From: an uncultured Alphaproteobacteria bacterium | GTDB lineage: Bacteria; Pseudomonadota; Alphaproteobacteria; HIMB59 | DNA: 64,000 nucleotides | Assembly (NCBI GenBank): GCA_902613845.1 | Contig: CACMIW010000002.1 | Coordinates: 124,001-188,000, forward strand | Direction: 5' to 3' | Shown: piece by piece, positions 36,983 through 47,057 of the stretch | Numbering within the stretch: the first letter of the stretch is position 1 | How the letters are laid out: each line of letters opens with the position of its first letter | The notes under the pieces: model-generated | Database searches by the model: none | What the model saw: only the letters and a program-made list of their open reading frames with translations | Told to the model about the DNA's origin: nothing | Made by a program: the position numbers and the translations under genes

Positions 36983-38594
36983 TTTTATTCATTAAACTAT
37001 TTTTTATAAATGAGAAAAATATAGGGTGAGGCTTAAACGGTTTAGATTTCAACTCAGGATGAAATTGAACACCTAGGAACCATTTGTGATATTTATTTTC
37101 AATGATTTCTAATAATTTTTTATCTTTTGAAAATCCAGAAAAGACAAGACCTTTTTTTTCTATTGAAGATCTATATTTAGGATTCACTTCATACCTATGT
37201 CTATGTCTTTCATGAATTAATTTTTTTTTATAAATTTTTGAGGCTAAAGATTTATGTTTTATATAACAAGGATAAGAGCCCAATCTCATAGTTGCACCTA
37301 AGTCATTTTCTTTTGTTCTTGTAACCTTTTGATTTTTTTTACTCCATTCGGTCATTAACGATATGACATTATTAGTATGCTTGCCAAATTCAGAGCTACC
37401 TGAGTTTTTCATTTTCAAAACATTTTTAGTAAATTCAATAATTGATAATTGCATGCCCAAACATATTCCTAAGAATGGAATTTGATTTTCTCTAGCATAC
37501 CTAATAGCTTCTATTTTTCCACTTATACCTCTATTACCAAAACCACCAGGTATAAGAATACCTGCGGCCTTAATTAATAACTCATCAACATTTTTTTTGT
37601 TTATTGTCTCAGAGTCAATCCATTTGATTTTAACATTTACTTTATTGTGAACACCTGCATGATAAATAGCTTCATAGAGAGATTTATAACTATCTTTTAA
37701 ATGAACATATTTTCCAATTATAAATATATTTAGTTCCTCTTTTGCTCTTGACTCTAATACTTCAAAGTTTGTCCATTTTGAAAGATCTTTTTTCTTTGTA
37801 GATTTTATATTTAAATTTTTTATAACTAAGTCATCTAATTTGGATTTTGATAATAAAGAAGGTACTTGGTAAATGCTCCCTACATCATAGGATGGAATAA
37901 CAGCATTAGTTGGTACGTTACAAAACAAACTAATTTTTTGAATTTCTTCATACTTTATTTTTTTATTACTTCTACAAACAATTATATCAGGCTGAATTCC
38001 AGCATTTAAAAGCTCTTTAACAGAGTGCTGAGTGGGCTTTGTTTTAATTTCACCAGATGTTTCTATATATGGAAGTAAAGTTAAATGTATGAGGAGTGTG
38101 TCTAGCTGTCTTTCATTTTTAAATTGTCTTATTGCTTCCAAGAAAGGAAGACTTTCAATATCACCAACAGTGCCCCCTATCTCACAAATAATAACATCAT
38201 CCTTATTAGTTGATTTTTTTATCGAATTTTTAATTTCTTCAGTAACGTGAGGTATTACTTGTACTGTAGATCCTAAATATTCACCTTTTCTTTCCTTTGA
38301 TAGTATAGTCGAGTAAATTTTACCCGATGAAATAGAGTCATTTTTAGAACATTTTATATCTGTAAACCTCTCATAATGGCCTAAGTCTAAATCAGTCTCA
38401 TAGCCGTCATCAGTGACATAAACTTCACCGTGTTGGTATGGACTCATTGTTCCAGGATCAACGTTTAAATACGGATCTAGTTTTCTAATTTTTAGTTTAA
38501 TGCCTCTAGATCTAAGAAGAGAGGCTAATGATGCAGTGACTATTCCCTTACCTAGCGATGAAACAACACCTCCGGTAACGAAAATTAATTTCAC
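36975..38594 (-). CDS. pyrG: CTP synthase
   Basis: 539 residues. The synthetase domain starts MKLIFVTGGVVSSLGKGIV and has KLDPYLNVDPGTMSPYQHGE. The C-terminal glutaminase has LIPGGFGNRG, FLGICLGMQ with the nucleophilic Cys, and VQFHPELKS with His/Glu. Makes CTP from UTP, also needed by IspD, CdsA and Kdo activation. Start overlaps the secG stop by 4 bases. Confidence 0.97.
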   Translation of the reverse strand: MKLIFVTGGVVSSLGKGIVTASLASLLRSRGIKLKIRKLDPYLNVDPGTMSPYQHGEVYVTDDGYETDLDLGHYERFTDIKCSKNDSISSGKIYSTILSKERKGEYLGSTVQVIPHVTEEIKNSIKKSTNKDDVIICEIGGTVGDIESLPFLEAIRQFKNERQLDTLLIHLTLLPYIETSGEIKTKPTQHSVKELLNAGIQPDIIVCRSNKKIKYEEIQKISLFCNVPTNAVIPSYDVGSIYQVPSLLSKSKLDDLVIKNLNIKSTKKKDLSKWTNFEVLESRAKEELNIFIIGKYVHLKDSYKSLYEAIYHAGVHNKVNVKIKWIDSETINKKNVDELLIKAAGILIPGGFGNRGISGKIEAIRYARENQIPFLGICLGMQLSIIEFTKNVLKMKNSGSSEFGKHTNNVISLMTEWSKKNQKVTRTKENDLGATMRLGSYPCYIKHKSLASKIYKKKLIHERHRHRYEVNPKYRSSIEKKGLVFSGFSKDKKLLEIIENKYHKWFLGVQFHPELKSKPFKPHPIFFSFIKNSLMNKNA

Positions 38595-38914
38595 TGATTA
38601 GGCACTTCTGGAATCATTTCCTCTATTGAATCATCTAAAATAATTTCTTCTTGAATAGTTTCTAAATCTGTTGAAGATGAATATTGTTTTGTAATAATTG
38701 CGCCCATAAACAAACACCAAAATAAAAAACCAAAACCTAAAACATAAGTAATTTTAGTCATTCCTGAAAAAGAGGATTTATTTGCTGTTATTCCACCTGT
38801 AAGAGATGTTTGAGTACCTAGACCAAGACTTCCACCTTCGGTTTTTTGAAAAAGTATAATTAAAATGAGAACCACTCCAATAATTGCACTAATAATTAAA
38901 AAAAGGTTTATCAT
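38591..38914 (-). CDS. secG: Preprotein translocase subunit SecG
   Basis: 107 residues with two membrane helices (about 3-22 and 51-72). The cytoplasmic loop ILFQKTEGGSLGLG is the SecG signature. An acidic tail follows. Accessory part of the SecYEG channel. It lies between tpiA and pyrG, its common alphaproteobacterial position. Confidence 0.92.
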   Translation of the reverse strand: MINLFLIISAIIGVVLILIILFQKTEGGSLGLGTQTSLTGGITANKSSFSGMTKITYVLGFGFLFWCLFMGAIITKQYSSSTDLETIQEEIILDDSIEEMIPEVPNQ

Positions 38915-38918
38915 AATG

Positions 38919-39629
38919 TTATTTAAAGTATTTAATAAATGAGGATTTTGTTGAAGCAGAGCCTACCAAAACCCCATCTAATTTTTGTAAACTTAAAATT
39001 TCTTTTATATTTGATAAATTTACGGAACCACCATATAAAATTTTTATTTTTTTAAAAGAATAATTTTTTAATATTTTAGTTAAAAAATGCGAAATTTCAT
39101 TAATTTCTGACATTTTTGGTGTTAATCCTGTGCCAATTGACCATAAAGGCTCATAAGCTAATATAACTTCATTATAAATATTCGATTTTTTGAAAATTTT
39201 ATTTATTTGTTTTTTTAAAAAATTTTTAGTTTTTTTTGATTTATAAATATCTACAGGCTCTCCAATACAAACAATTGGTGTAATTTTGTTATGCAGACAG
39301 AGATCAGTTTTTTTTTGAATAATCAAATCTGTTTCACCAAAATTAGACCTAACTTCTGAGTGACCAAGAATACAAAATTTAATCTTATTACTAACTAAAT
39401 CTTGAATATCTATAGACCCTGTAGATGCACCTTTTCCATGTAAATCTATATTTTGTGCTGCATAGATATTTTTTGGATATCTAGATTTGAGAGTGAGGTT
39501 ATAAAAGTTATTAGGACTGGAAATAAGTTTGTATTTCTTTGTGCTTGGTAGTTTAGACACTACCTTTGATAAGTTCATACTTTCAGATATATTTAAATAT
39601 GATTTCCAATTAAATATTATATATTTCAT
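38919..39629 (-). CDS. tpiA: Triosephosphate isomerase
   Basis: 236 residues from the ATG at 39629; the frame continues upstream but MKYIIFNWKSYL is the family start. The Asn/Lys of NWK, catalytic His in CILGHSEVRSNF, catalytic Glu in ILAYEPLWSIGTG and the phosphate loop ILYGGSVN/VLVGSAS are present. Slightly shorter than the usual 250. Heads the tpiA-to-lipA run and diverges from ppiD across only 31 bases. Confidence 0.93.
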   Translation of the reverse strand: MKYIIFNWKSYLNISESMNLSKVVSKLPSTKKYKLISSPNNFYNLTLKSRYPKNIYAAQNIDLHGKGASTGSIDIQDLVSNKIKFCILGHSEVRSNFGETDLIIQKKTDLCLHNKITPIVCIGEPVDIYKSKKTKNFLKKQINKIFKKSNIYNEVILAYEPLWSIGTGLTPKMSEINEISHFLTKILKNYSFKKIKILYGGSVNLSNIKEILSLQKLDGVLVGSASTKSSFIKYFK

Positions 39630-39660
39630 TAGATTAACTGATATCAAAATACTTACAAAA

Positions 39661-41202
39661 ATGAAAACTAAAAAACTAATTGTTATAATATTTAGTGCTG
39701 CACTAGGCATAAGTTTCTTATTTATTGGATTTGGATCCTATGTGGGTAAAAATTATGTTTTAAAAGTAGGAAACCAAAAAATATCAACATCTGAGTTTTC
39801 TAGAGCATATGAAAACTATAAATCAGAAAATAATCTTTCTAATTTATCAGAACAAGAGGAGTTATTTTCAAAAATTCAATTTACAAATGAATATGTAAAT
39901 GAACTAGTTTTTCTTAATTATTTAGATGAAAAAATTAGTATAAGTGAAAACTCCAAAAAAGTAGTTTTAAAAAAATCTCTTAATAATGATGAAATGTTTA
40001 GAAATCTCGATGAAGCATCACTTCAAAATTACTTAAAAGAAATTGAGGGAAATATTTATATTGATTTATTCAATGATAGCCTTGATGCGCAGGCATTAGT
40101 TAGTCACGAAATTAATCAAGATCTTCTGATTGAGAAGGAATTAAATATATATGAGATTAAGAATGACGATAATCTTCTCAATTATCAATTAGAGGAAGAT
40201 TTTTACTCCAATTACGAATTATATGAAATTTCAATAAATGAAATAAGTCTCAAAAATTATATTCAAGAAGAACTACTAACTGATGACATTATAAATGAAT
40301 ATTATGAGGCAAATATAAATAAATTTATTGAACCCAAAAATTATAGCTATGAACAAATTATTTTAGATAATATTTCAAATAAAAATTTTTATGAGCTGAA
40401 ACAGAGTGATGACTCTCAATTCAAATTATTCGAAAACGTTGATGAAAAATTAATATTACCACAAATACTTGAAGCATTAGAAAAACTTAGCATAGGAGAT
40501 GAAGGTAATAATATTAAAATTGGAGAAAAATACTTTTTTGTAAAACTTTTATCTTTTAAAGAAGAATATCAAAAGAAGTTAGAGAATGTTTATGAGGATG
40601 TAGTAGCGACTTTAACTAACTTAGAAATAGAAAATTTTACAATATCAAATGATAATAAAAATTTAGAAAGCTATATTACAAATCAAATTTTCTTTAGTAA
40701 TTCATTTAATTTTTTAGAAAATATTCCTGATCAATACAGTTTCATTAACTTTAATCAATCATCTGGAGAAATAAAAAAAGATAATTTCCTATTTCAATTT
40801 AATGTTAAAAAAATATTTAAGGAAGATCTACCATTGGATTTCATAGAAAAATTTCTAATTTCTTTTAGTAATTATAAAAAAAATATAGATATTTCGCATA
40901 ATGATGAATTGTTAAAAAAAGCAGGAACAGTAAAAGTCAATTATTTTACTGACTCTCTAACTATTAAAAATAATTTTATTGAGCCAGAGATTTTAGAAAA
41001 AATAATTATTATTAAAAAAGATCAAAAATTAAAAGTAGTGTTGCCAAATGAAGTTATTTATTTAGATCTAAATTCACTTGGATCTATTGACTCTTTAAAT
41101 ATAAAACAAAATATATTGAATTTAATATACTCAAAAATTATTAAAGAAATAAAAGATACTCTAGATATAGAAGTTGATAACGAACAACTTTTACAACTTT
41201 AA
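39661..41202 (+). CDS. PpiD/SurA-like periplasmic chaperone
   Basis: 513 residues from the ATG at 39661. One N-terminal membrane anchor (about 5-24) is followed by VLKVGNQKISTSEFSRAYENY, the SurA_N/PpiD start. The parvulin region (about 245-310) lacks clear active-site motifs, so a holdase rather than a prolyl isomerase is more likely. It stands first in the plus-strand run, upstream of trpE, as in many alphaproteobacteria. Very AT-rich and fast evolving. Confidence 0.75.
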   Translation: MKTKKLIVIIFSAALGISFLFIGFGSYVGKNYVLKVGNQKISTSEFSRAYENYKSENNLSNLSEQEELFSKIQFTNEYVNELVFLNYLDEKISISENSKKVVLKKSLNNDEMFRNLDEASLQNYLKEIEGNIYIDLFNDSLDAQALVSHEINQDLLIEKELNIYEIKNDDNLLNYQLEEDFYSNYELYEISINEISLKNYIQEELLTDDIINEYYEANINKFIEPKNYSYEQIILDNISNKNFYELKQSDDSQFKLFENVDEKLILPQILEALEKLSIGDEGNNIKIGEKYFFVKLLSFKEEYQKKLENVYEDVVATLTNLEIENFTISNDNKNLESYITNQIFFSNSFNFLENIPDQYSFINFNQSSGEIKKDNFLFQFNVKKIFKEDLPLDFIEKFLISFSNYKKNIDISHNDELLKKAGTVKVNYFTDSLTIKNNFIEPEILEKIIIIKKDQKLKVVLPNEVIYLDLNSLGSIDSLNIKQNILNLIYSKIIKEIKDTLDIEVDNEQLLQL

Positions 41203-41203
41203 T

Positions 41204-42592
41204 ATGTATGTTCACGGTAAAAAAGTTTTTCTAGATACTGAAAATACTATTACAATTTATAATAAACTTGCAAATAAATTTAAAGATGTCTCCATTTTAG
41301 AGTCAGTCATTGGCGGTGATAATAAAGGAAGATACTCTATTATTCTTTTTAATATATTACAAAATGTTGAAATTTTTCATAATTATGTGCTTATAAATAA
41401 TCAAAAGAAAAAAATTAAATCACCGGACTCTTTTATAAGGGACATTTATAAAAATTTTAAAATTAAAACTATATATGATGAGAATATACCTCTACCCATA
41501 TTTATTGGTAATGTATCATTTGATTTATGTAAGTTTACCCTTCCAAAATTAAGTTATAAGCCTGATAAGAATGAAATTGGAATACCACTAGCACATTTTG
41601 TAAAACCAAGAAATCTAATAATCATAGATAATGTTCTTAATGAGACACATTTAATTGAAGTTTCAAATATCAAGAAAAATCCAGTAAAATCAATTAAAAA
41701 ATTAGAAAAAATACTTAAGGAACCTTTTTCAAAAAATAAAAAATTAAATTTCAGTAAACTTAAAAAATTTAAAAACCATATCAAGAAAAAGGAATTTATT
41801 AAAAGAGTTAAGGAAATAAAAAAAGATATTAAAGTTGGTGAAATATTTCAAGCTGTTCTTTCTCAAAGATTTTCAAATGACTATTTAATTGATCCATTTA
41901 ATTTTTATAGAGCATTAAGATCAATTAATCCCTCACCATATCTTGTATTTTTAAACCTAAAAAATTATCAAATTATCTGCTCTAGTCCTGAGACTATGAT
42001 TAAAGTAAAAAATAAAGAAATCACACTTCGACCTATTGCCGGAACTAGAAGAAGGGGTAAAAATGAGATTGAAGATAATAATTTAAAAAATGAATTACTT
42101 AAGGATAAAAAAGAACTAGCTGAACATTTAATGCTAGTTGATTTAGGTAGAAATGATGTTGGTCAAATTTCAAAAAACAATACTGTAAAAGTAACTGAAC
42201 AAAATATAATAGAGTATTATTCCCATGTAATGCATATAGTCAGTAATGTTACGGGAGAATTAAAAAATAATTTAACACCTATAGATGTTCTCTTTGCAGG
42301 CTTGCCAGCAGGGACTGTTTCTGGAGCACCTAAAATTAGAGCACTAGAAATATTAGAAAAACATGAAGAAATTAATAGGGAATTTTATTCAGGTTCAGTT
42401 TTTTATTTAGATGCAAATGGAGATATGGATAGTTGTATTAATCTTAGAACTGCAATGATTAAAAATAAAAAAATATATGCACAAAGTGGAGCGGGTATTG
42501 TTTTTGACAGCATACCTGAAAATGAACATAGTGAGTGTATCAATAAAGCTAGTGCTTTATTTGAAGCTTACAATTTAGCTCATAAAATATAA
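41204..42592 (+). CDS. trpE: Anthranilate synthase component I
   Basis: 462 residues from the ATG at 41204, two bases after the ppiD stop; an upstream ATG would overlap it. VGEIFQAVLSQRF, PSPYLVFLN, LRPIAGTRRRGKNEIED, VDLGRNDVG, GLPAGTVSGAPKIRA and QSGAGIVFDS are the chorismate-binding landmarks. First step of tryptophan synthesis with TrpG. The stop shares a base with the trpG start. Confidence 0.95.
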   Translation: MYVHGKKVFLDTENTITIYNKLANKFKDVSILESVIGGDNKGRYSIILFNILQNVEIFHNYVLINNQKKKIKSPDSFIRDIYKNFKIKTIYDENIPLPIFIGNVSFDLCKFTLPKLSYKPDKNEIGIPLAHFVKPRNLIIIDNVLNETHLIEVSNIKKNPVKSIKKLEKILKEPFSKNKKLNFSKLKKFKNHIKKKEFIKRVKEIKKDIKVGEIFQAVLSQRFSNDYLIDPFNFYRALRSINPSPYLVFLNLKNYQIICSSPETMIKVKNKEITLRPIAGTRRRGKNEIEDNNLKNELLKDKKELAEHLMLVDLGRNDVGQISKNNTVKVTEQNIIEYYSHVMHIVSNVTGELKNNLTPIDVLFAGLPAGTVSGAPKIRALEILEKHEEINREFYSGSVFYLDANGDMDSCINLRTAMIKNKKIYAQSGAGIVFDSIPENEHSECINKASALFEAYNLAHKI

Positions 42593-43161
42593 TGATTACA
42601 CTCATAGATAATTACGATAGCTTCACATATAATTTGTATCATTGTTTAAGTAAAAGAGATCAAGTTTTGGTTATTAAAAATGACTTGATTTTAAAAAATA
42701 TTGATAAAATTATTAATAGCAAAGGTGTTGTAATATCACCTGGACCAAGTAATCCTTTTAATGCAGGAGAATGTCTTGAATTAGTCCATAAAATATACTC
42801 ATTTATTCCAATATTAGGTGTTTGTTTAGGTCATCAAATTTTAGGAGTCTATTTTGGAGCTAAAATAGAAACATTAAATACACCAATGCATGGGAAAGTA
42901 TCGAATTTAAAAAAAATAAATGAATGTAAAATATATAAAAATATTGATAAAAAATTCCGTGCAACTAGGTATCACTCTTTGTACCTAAATAAAAATAATT
43001 TTCCTAAAAATTTAAAAATAACAAGCATTTCAGAAGATGATAAAATTATAATGAGTTTTAAACATGAATTATTTTCTATTTATGGAGTGCAATATCATCC
43101 TGAAAGTATCGAAACACTTGTGGGTTCAAAGATTTTAGAAAATTTTATGGATTGTATATGA
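42592..43161 (+). CDS. trpG: Anthranilate synthase component II (glutamine amidotransferase)
   Basis: 189 residues. Class I amidotransferase: LIDNYDSFTYNLY, ISPGPSNP, ILGVCLGHQ with the catalytic Cys, and VQYHPESIET with His/Glu. Provides ammonia to TrpE. It is separate from trpE and trpD here. Its TGA overlaps the trpD ATG. Confidence 0.95.
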   Translation: MITLIDNYDSFTYNLYHCLSKRDQVLVIKNDLILKNIDKIINSKGVVISPGPSNPFNAGECLELVHKIYSFIPILGVCLGHQILGVYFGAKIETLNTPMHGKVSNLKKINECKIYKNIDKKFRATRYHSLYLNKNNFPKNLKITSISEDDKIIMSFKHELFSIYGVQYHPESIETLVGSKILENFMDCI

Positions 43162-44141
43162 AATTTAAAATAGATGATTTAATAACTAAAAGGAATATTG
43201 AATATGCAATTAAGTATTTATTTGACTCAGATAATATTTCTCATCAAGCAATTATTATTCATCAACTAAATAAATTAATAAATAATAGCGATATACTTTT
43301 ATCTCTAAGAAAATTTATTTTTAAAAATTCTAATAAAATAAAACAATATCCTAATTCTTTGGACACATGCGGGACTGGAGGTGATGGGTTAAAGACATTA
43401 AATATATCAACAACAGTTGCTATATTGCTATCATCTGTTGAAATTCCAATTGCAAAACATGGTAATCGTGCTGCTAGCTCATTAAGTGGTTCTTCAGATA
43501 TTATTTCTGAATTGAACATATCTAGTGAAAAAGATTCAAAGAAAATAATTAATAAAATAACAAATGATAAATTTGTCTATTTAAATGCACCTTTTTTTTA
43601 TCCAAATCTAAGTAAAGTTGGAGAAGTAAGAAAAAAATTAGGTATAAAAACGATATTTAATTATATGGGCCCTACATTAAATCCATTAGGCGCAAAATAT
43701 CAAATATTAGGTACAGTGAATAAAAACTCAGCAGAAATTATGTTAAAAATACTATCTAAAATTAATAATAAAAATTCTACAATTTTTTTCTCAAATGATG
43801 GATTAGACGAAATAAGTATATTTGCTCCAACAAATTTTTATTTTAAAAGAGGAAAAAATATCACAAAAAAGAAGATATCTCATACAAAATATAAAAAGTA
43901 CCTTTCATCTAGATTAAATTTTAAGGATATTAAAGGAAATACTCCCTCTTATAACGCAAACAGGTTGATTGAATTATTTCAAGGAAAAAAAGATAGTTAC
44001 AGAGATATAACTATTATTAATTCTATTTATGCGATGCAAACAATAAAACCTACTTATAAATTTGATGAATGCTTTGATATATTAAGTAATTCTCTTGATA
44101 CGTCTAAGGCTCTAAATCATTTGAACAATATTAAAAAGTAA
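43158..44141 (+). CDS. trpD: Anthranilate phosphoribosyltransferase
   Basis: 327 residues. DTCGTGGDGLKTLNIST, AKHGNRAASSLSGSSD, APFFYPNLSKVGEVRKKLG, FNYMGPTLNPLG and NDGLDEISI are the diagnostic stretches. I chose the ATG at 43158 (ATGA overlap with trpG) over TTG at 43152. The stop overlaps trpC by one base. Confidence 0.94.
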   Translation: MKFKIDDLITKRNIEYAIKYLFDSDNISHQAIIIHQLNKLINNSDILLSLRKFIFKNSNKIKQYPNSLDTCGTGGDGLKTLNISTTVAILLSSVEIPIAKHGNRAASSLSGSSDIISELNISSEKDSKKIINKITNDKFVYLNAPFFYPNLSKVGEVRKKLGIKTIFNYMGPTLNPLGAKYQILGTVNKNSAEIMLKILSKINNKNSTIFFSNDGLDEISIFAPTNFYFKRGKNITKKKISHTKYKKYLSSRLNFKDIKGNTPSYNANRLIELFQGKKDSYRDITIINSIYAMQTIKPTYKFDECFDILSNSLDTSKALNHLNNIKK

Positions 44142-44911
44142 TGAATATTTTAGATAAAATAGTTCTAGAAAAAATTAACCATACAGAATATTTAAGTCAA
44201 AAAATAAATAAAAAAAAGAATTTTAAATATAGAAAGTCAAAATACTTTCTTAGTGCAATAGAAAGCAATATTAATATTAATAAAAATGCTCTTATAGCTG
44301 AATTTAAAAGATATAGCCCTTCAGTAAAAAATTTTAATAAAATAAAGTATATTCAGGATATTCTCGAACAATATCATAAATCAAAATGTTGTTGTATATC
44401 CATCTTAACCGACAAAAATTTTGGTGGAAGTTTAAATGATATAACGATAGCAAGAAAAATTACTGATAAACCTATTATCAGAAAAGATTTTATAATAAAT
44501 GAAACACAAGTATTTGAAACTAAAGAATTTGGTGCAGATGCTGTATTATTAATTGCAAAAATTTTATCTAAATCAAATATAAAAAAATTATATGATTTGG
44601 CAATTGATATTGGTTTAGATGTATTAATAGAGATTGAAAATATTTCTGAAGCAACGAAAATTGAGGGTATAGATGCAAAATTGATTGGAATCAATAATAG
44701 AAATCTAAAAGAACAAAAGATTGATATAAATAAATCCATAAAGCTATCTAAAATATTAAAAAATAAAATTATAATTAGCGAAAGTGGAGTTACAGTTTCA
44801 AATATAAAAAAAATTAAAAGAGAAAGTGGAATATCTTCTTTTTTAATAGGCGGTAGTATTTTAAAAAATGATAATAAAATTAAATATATTAATAGATTAT
44901 ACGAGGCTTAA
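44141..44911 (+). CDS. trpC: Indole-3-glycerol phosphate synthase
   Basis: 256 residues. ALIAEFKRYSPS, CISILTDKNFGGSLND, PIIRKDFIINETQV, GADAVLLIAKIL, IGINNRNLKEQ, ISESGV and FLIGGSIL follow the TIM-barrel strands of TrpC. It is unfused to TrpF. Catalyses ring closure to indole-glycerol phosphate. trpF, trpB and trpA are not in the window. Confidence 0.95.
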   Translation: MNILDKIVLEKINHTEYLSQKINKKKNFKYRKSKYFLSAIESNININKNALIAEFKRYSPSVKNFNKIKYIQDILEQYHKSKCCCISILTDKNFGGSLNDITIARKITDKPIIRKDFIINETQVFETKEFGADAVLLIAKILSKSNIKKLYDLAIDIGLDVLIEIENISEATKIEGIDAKLIGINNRNLKEQKIDINKSIKLSKILKNKIIISESGVTVSNIKKIKRESGISSFLIGGSILKNDNKIKYINRLYEA

Positions 44912-45375
44912 TGAGTTTATCACACTTCAATAAAAAAAATAAAAATATTGAAATGGTTGATATATCAAAAAAAAATAAAACAAAAAGATATGCAGAGGCA
45001 AGATCTTTAATAGAAATTGACAAAAAACTTTATTCAATAATTAAAGGTGATAAAGAATTAAAAAATAATTTATTTAACACTGCCAAAATTGCAGGTATTT
45101 ATGCTGCAAAGAATACTTCACATCAGATACCATTAACACACAATATTCCAATAGATTATGTTTCTTTGTCCCTTAATTTAAGAGACGAGGAATATATAGA
45201 AATTAAAAGTGTTGTGAAATCACACTACTCAACAGGATTAGAGATAGAAGCTTTAAATTCTGTTTCGTGTGCCTCTATTACAACTTTTGATATGCTTAAA
45301 TCTTATAAAAAAAAGATAACTATTAAGAAAATCGAAATAATAAAAAAAAGAGGAGGTAAAAATAATATTGGATGA
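44911..45375 (+). CDS. moaC: Cyclic pyranopterin monophosphate synthase
   Basis: 154 residues. Molybdopterin synthesis step after MoaA. It has the family frame AKIAGIYAAKNTSHQIPLTH, where the usual PLCHPL reads PLTHNI, then GLEIEALNSVSCASITTFDM with the catalytic Asp, and the closing KRGGK. It follows trpC with a one-base overlap, the usual alphaproteobacterial arrangement. Confidence 0.9.
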   Translation: MSLSHFNKKNKNIEMVDISKKNKTKRYAEARSLIEIDKKLYSIIKGDKELKNNLFNTAKIAGIYAAKNTSHQIPLTHNIPIDYVSLSLNLRDEEYIEIKSVVKSHYSTGLEIEALNSVSCASITTFDMLKSYKKKITIKKIEIIKKRGGKNNIG

Positions 45376-46486
45376 TATTTTTAAGACAATTAAATTAATT
45401 TCAAGTTATCTTCCAAAAAATAGATATTCATCAATTTTAAGTCAAAACTTAAATAATAATCATTTAATCAAATCTAATATAGTTATTAAAAAGAATATAC
45501 CTCCTCAAAATCAATCATCAATGGACGGTATAGCAATTACAAATGTAGGAAAAAAATTTAAAATAGTTGGAAAATCAAAATTAAACATTTTTAATAAAAT
45601 TAAGGTAAATTTTAATGAGTGTTTAATTGTAAAAACTGGGTCACTAATTCCTAATAATATAAAATATATAGTTCCCCAAGAGCAAATTTTTATAAATAAA
45701 GGAAATGCTTATGTAATTAATTTTAATAAAAATAATAAATTTATTAGAAAAAAGGGACATATCTTCAAAAAAGGTAATAAAATAAACTTTCAAAATAAAT
45801 ATCTATCTTTTTATGAATTAAGCAGTATAAAAAGCCTCAAAGATATAAAAGTCAAAATACTACAACCATTAAAATTTAAAATTATTTCGACAGGTAGCGA
45901 ATTTACCAAAGATCATTTTATTCTCCCTACAAATGGTTATTATTTAAATAATTTTATAAAAAAGAATAATCATATTGTTGATAAGAATATACATATAAAA
46001 GACGATCAAAAATTGTTACTAAAAGAAATAAACAATTCTAAATCAGATATTACAGTTATTATTGGAGGCACAGGTAAAAGTAAAGATGATATTAATTTTG
46101 AAAATTTTAATTTAATTATTGATGGTCTTGATTTAAAACCAGGTAGACCTTTTAAATTATTTATAAAGAAAAATAAAATTTATATGTTTTTTCCTGGAAA
46201 TCCCTGCTCTTCCTTTGTATTGACTAATATAATTATTAAATCATTAATCGAGATTTATAATAATAGAAAATTGCAGATTAAATATGATTTAATGGATATC
46301 AATAAAGTCAAATTTAATTTTAAAAGTTTGAAAAGAAAATCTTTTTTATTTGGTTTAAGAGATCAAAAAAGTATTAAAGTATTTAATAATCAAGAAAGTT
46401 CTAATTTGAAAAATATATTGTATGCAAATTGTCTAATTTATTATGATAGAACTAATAAACTAAGGTTATATCAAATAAATGACTAA
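45368..46486 (+). CDS. moeA: Molybdopterin molybdenumtransferase, divergent
   Basis: 372 residues, shorter than the usual 400. PQNQSSMDGIAI, VKTGSLIPNNIKYIVPQEQ, IISTGSEFT, VIIGGTGKSKDDI, LKPGRPFKLF and FFPGNPCSS follow the MoeA motifs in order. The start is a TTG at 45368 overlapping moaC by 8 bases; no ATG fits. Inserts molybdate into molybdopterin-AMP. No molybdoenzyme genes lie in the window. Confidence 0.88.
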   Translation: MDDIFKTIKLISSYLPKNRYSSILSQNLNNNHLIKSNIVIKKNIPPQNQSSMDGIAITNVGKKFKIVGKSKLNIFNKIKVNFNECLIVKTGSLIPNNIKYIVPQEQIFINKGNAYVINFNKNNKFIRKKGHIFKKGNKINFQNKYLSFYELSSIKSLKDIKVKILQPLKFKIISTGSEFTKDHFILPTNGYYLNNFIKKNNHIVDKNIHIKDDQKLLLKEINNSKSDITVIIGGTGKSKDDINFENFNLIIDGLDLKPGRPFKLFIKKNKIYMFFPGNPCSSFVLTNIIIKSLIEIYNNRKLQIKYDLMDINKVKFNFKSLKRKSFLFGLRDQKSIKVFNNQESSNLKNILYANCLIYYDRTNKLRLYQIND

Positions 46487-47057
46487 AAATGCCAAAAAGC
46501 TTTTAGATTTTTTGAGAAAATATATGGAGAAAAACAAAATATCTCCTAATTATGAGGAAATGAAAGAACACATGGGTTTAAAGTCTAAATCTTCCATATT
46601 CCAGTATTTAGAATATTTAGAAGAACAAGGTCACATTAAAAAAAATAAATTAAAATCTAGATCTATTGAATTAAATAATTTAATTCCATTTTATAATGCG
46701 ATATCTGCAGGCAAACCTTTGGATAATCTAAATCAACAAATAGAATATATTGATGTAAATAGTTTTATAAAATCAAATAAAAGAAACTGTGTCGCTTGTA
46801 AAGTAAGTGGTAATTCAATGGAGTCATATGGTATTTTTGAAGATGATATTATTATATTAGAAAAAGTTACAAATTATAATTCAAATGATATTCATGCTAT
46901 TCAGATAGATGATAGTGAGATAACTCTAAAAAAAATTAAATTAATCAAAGATGAAATTGAAATATTTGGCGATCACAAGAATTTTTCATCAATCAAGTAT
47001 AAAAAAGATAGGATTAAAATATTGGGAAAGATGATTAATTTAGTCAGAAAATATTAA
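46479..47057 (+). CDS. lexA: SOS-response repressor LexA
   Basis: 192 residues. Winged helix with SKSSIFQYLEYLEEQGHIKK, self-cleavage site Ala77-Gly78 (ISAGKPL), Ser 113 (SGNSMESYG) and Lys 151 (ITLKKI). Represses DNA-repair genes until RecA promotes its cleavage. It sits inside the operon with overlaps on both sides (8 bases with moeA, 1 base with gltX), and I see no adjacent promoter of its own. Confidence 0.93.
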   Translation: MTKNAKKLLDFLRKYMEKNKISPNYEEMKEHMGLKSKSSIFQYLEYLEEQGHIKKNKLKSRSIELNNLIPFYNAISAGKPLDNLNQQIEYIDVNSFIKSNKRNCVACKVSGNSMESYGIFEDDIIILEKVTNYNSNDIHAIQIDDSEITLKKIKLIKDEIEIFGDHKNFSSIKYKKDRIKILGKMINLVRKY

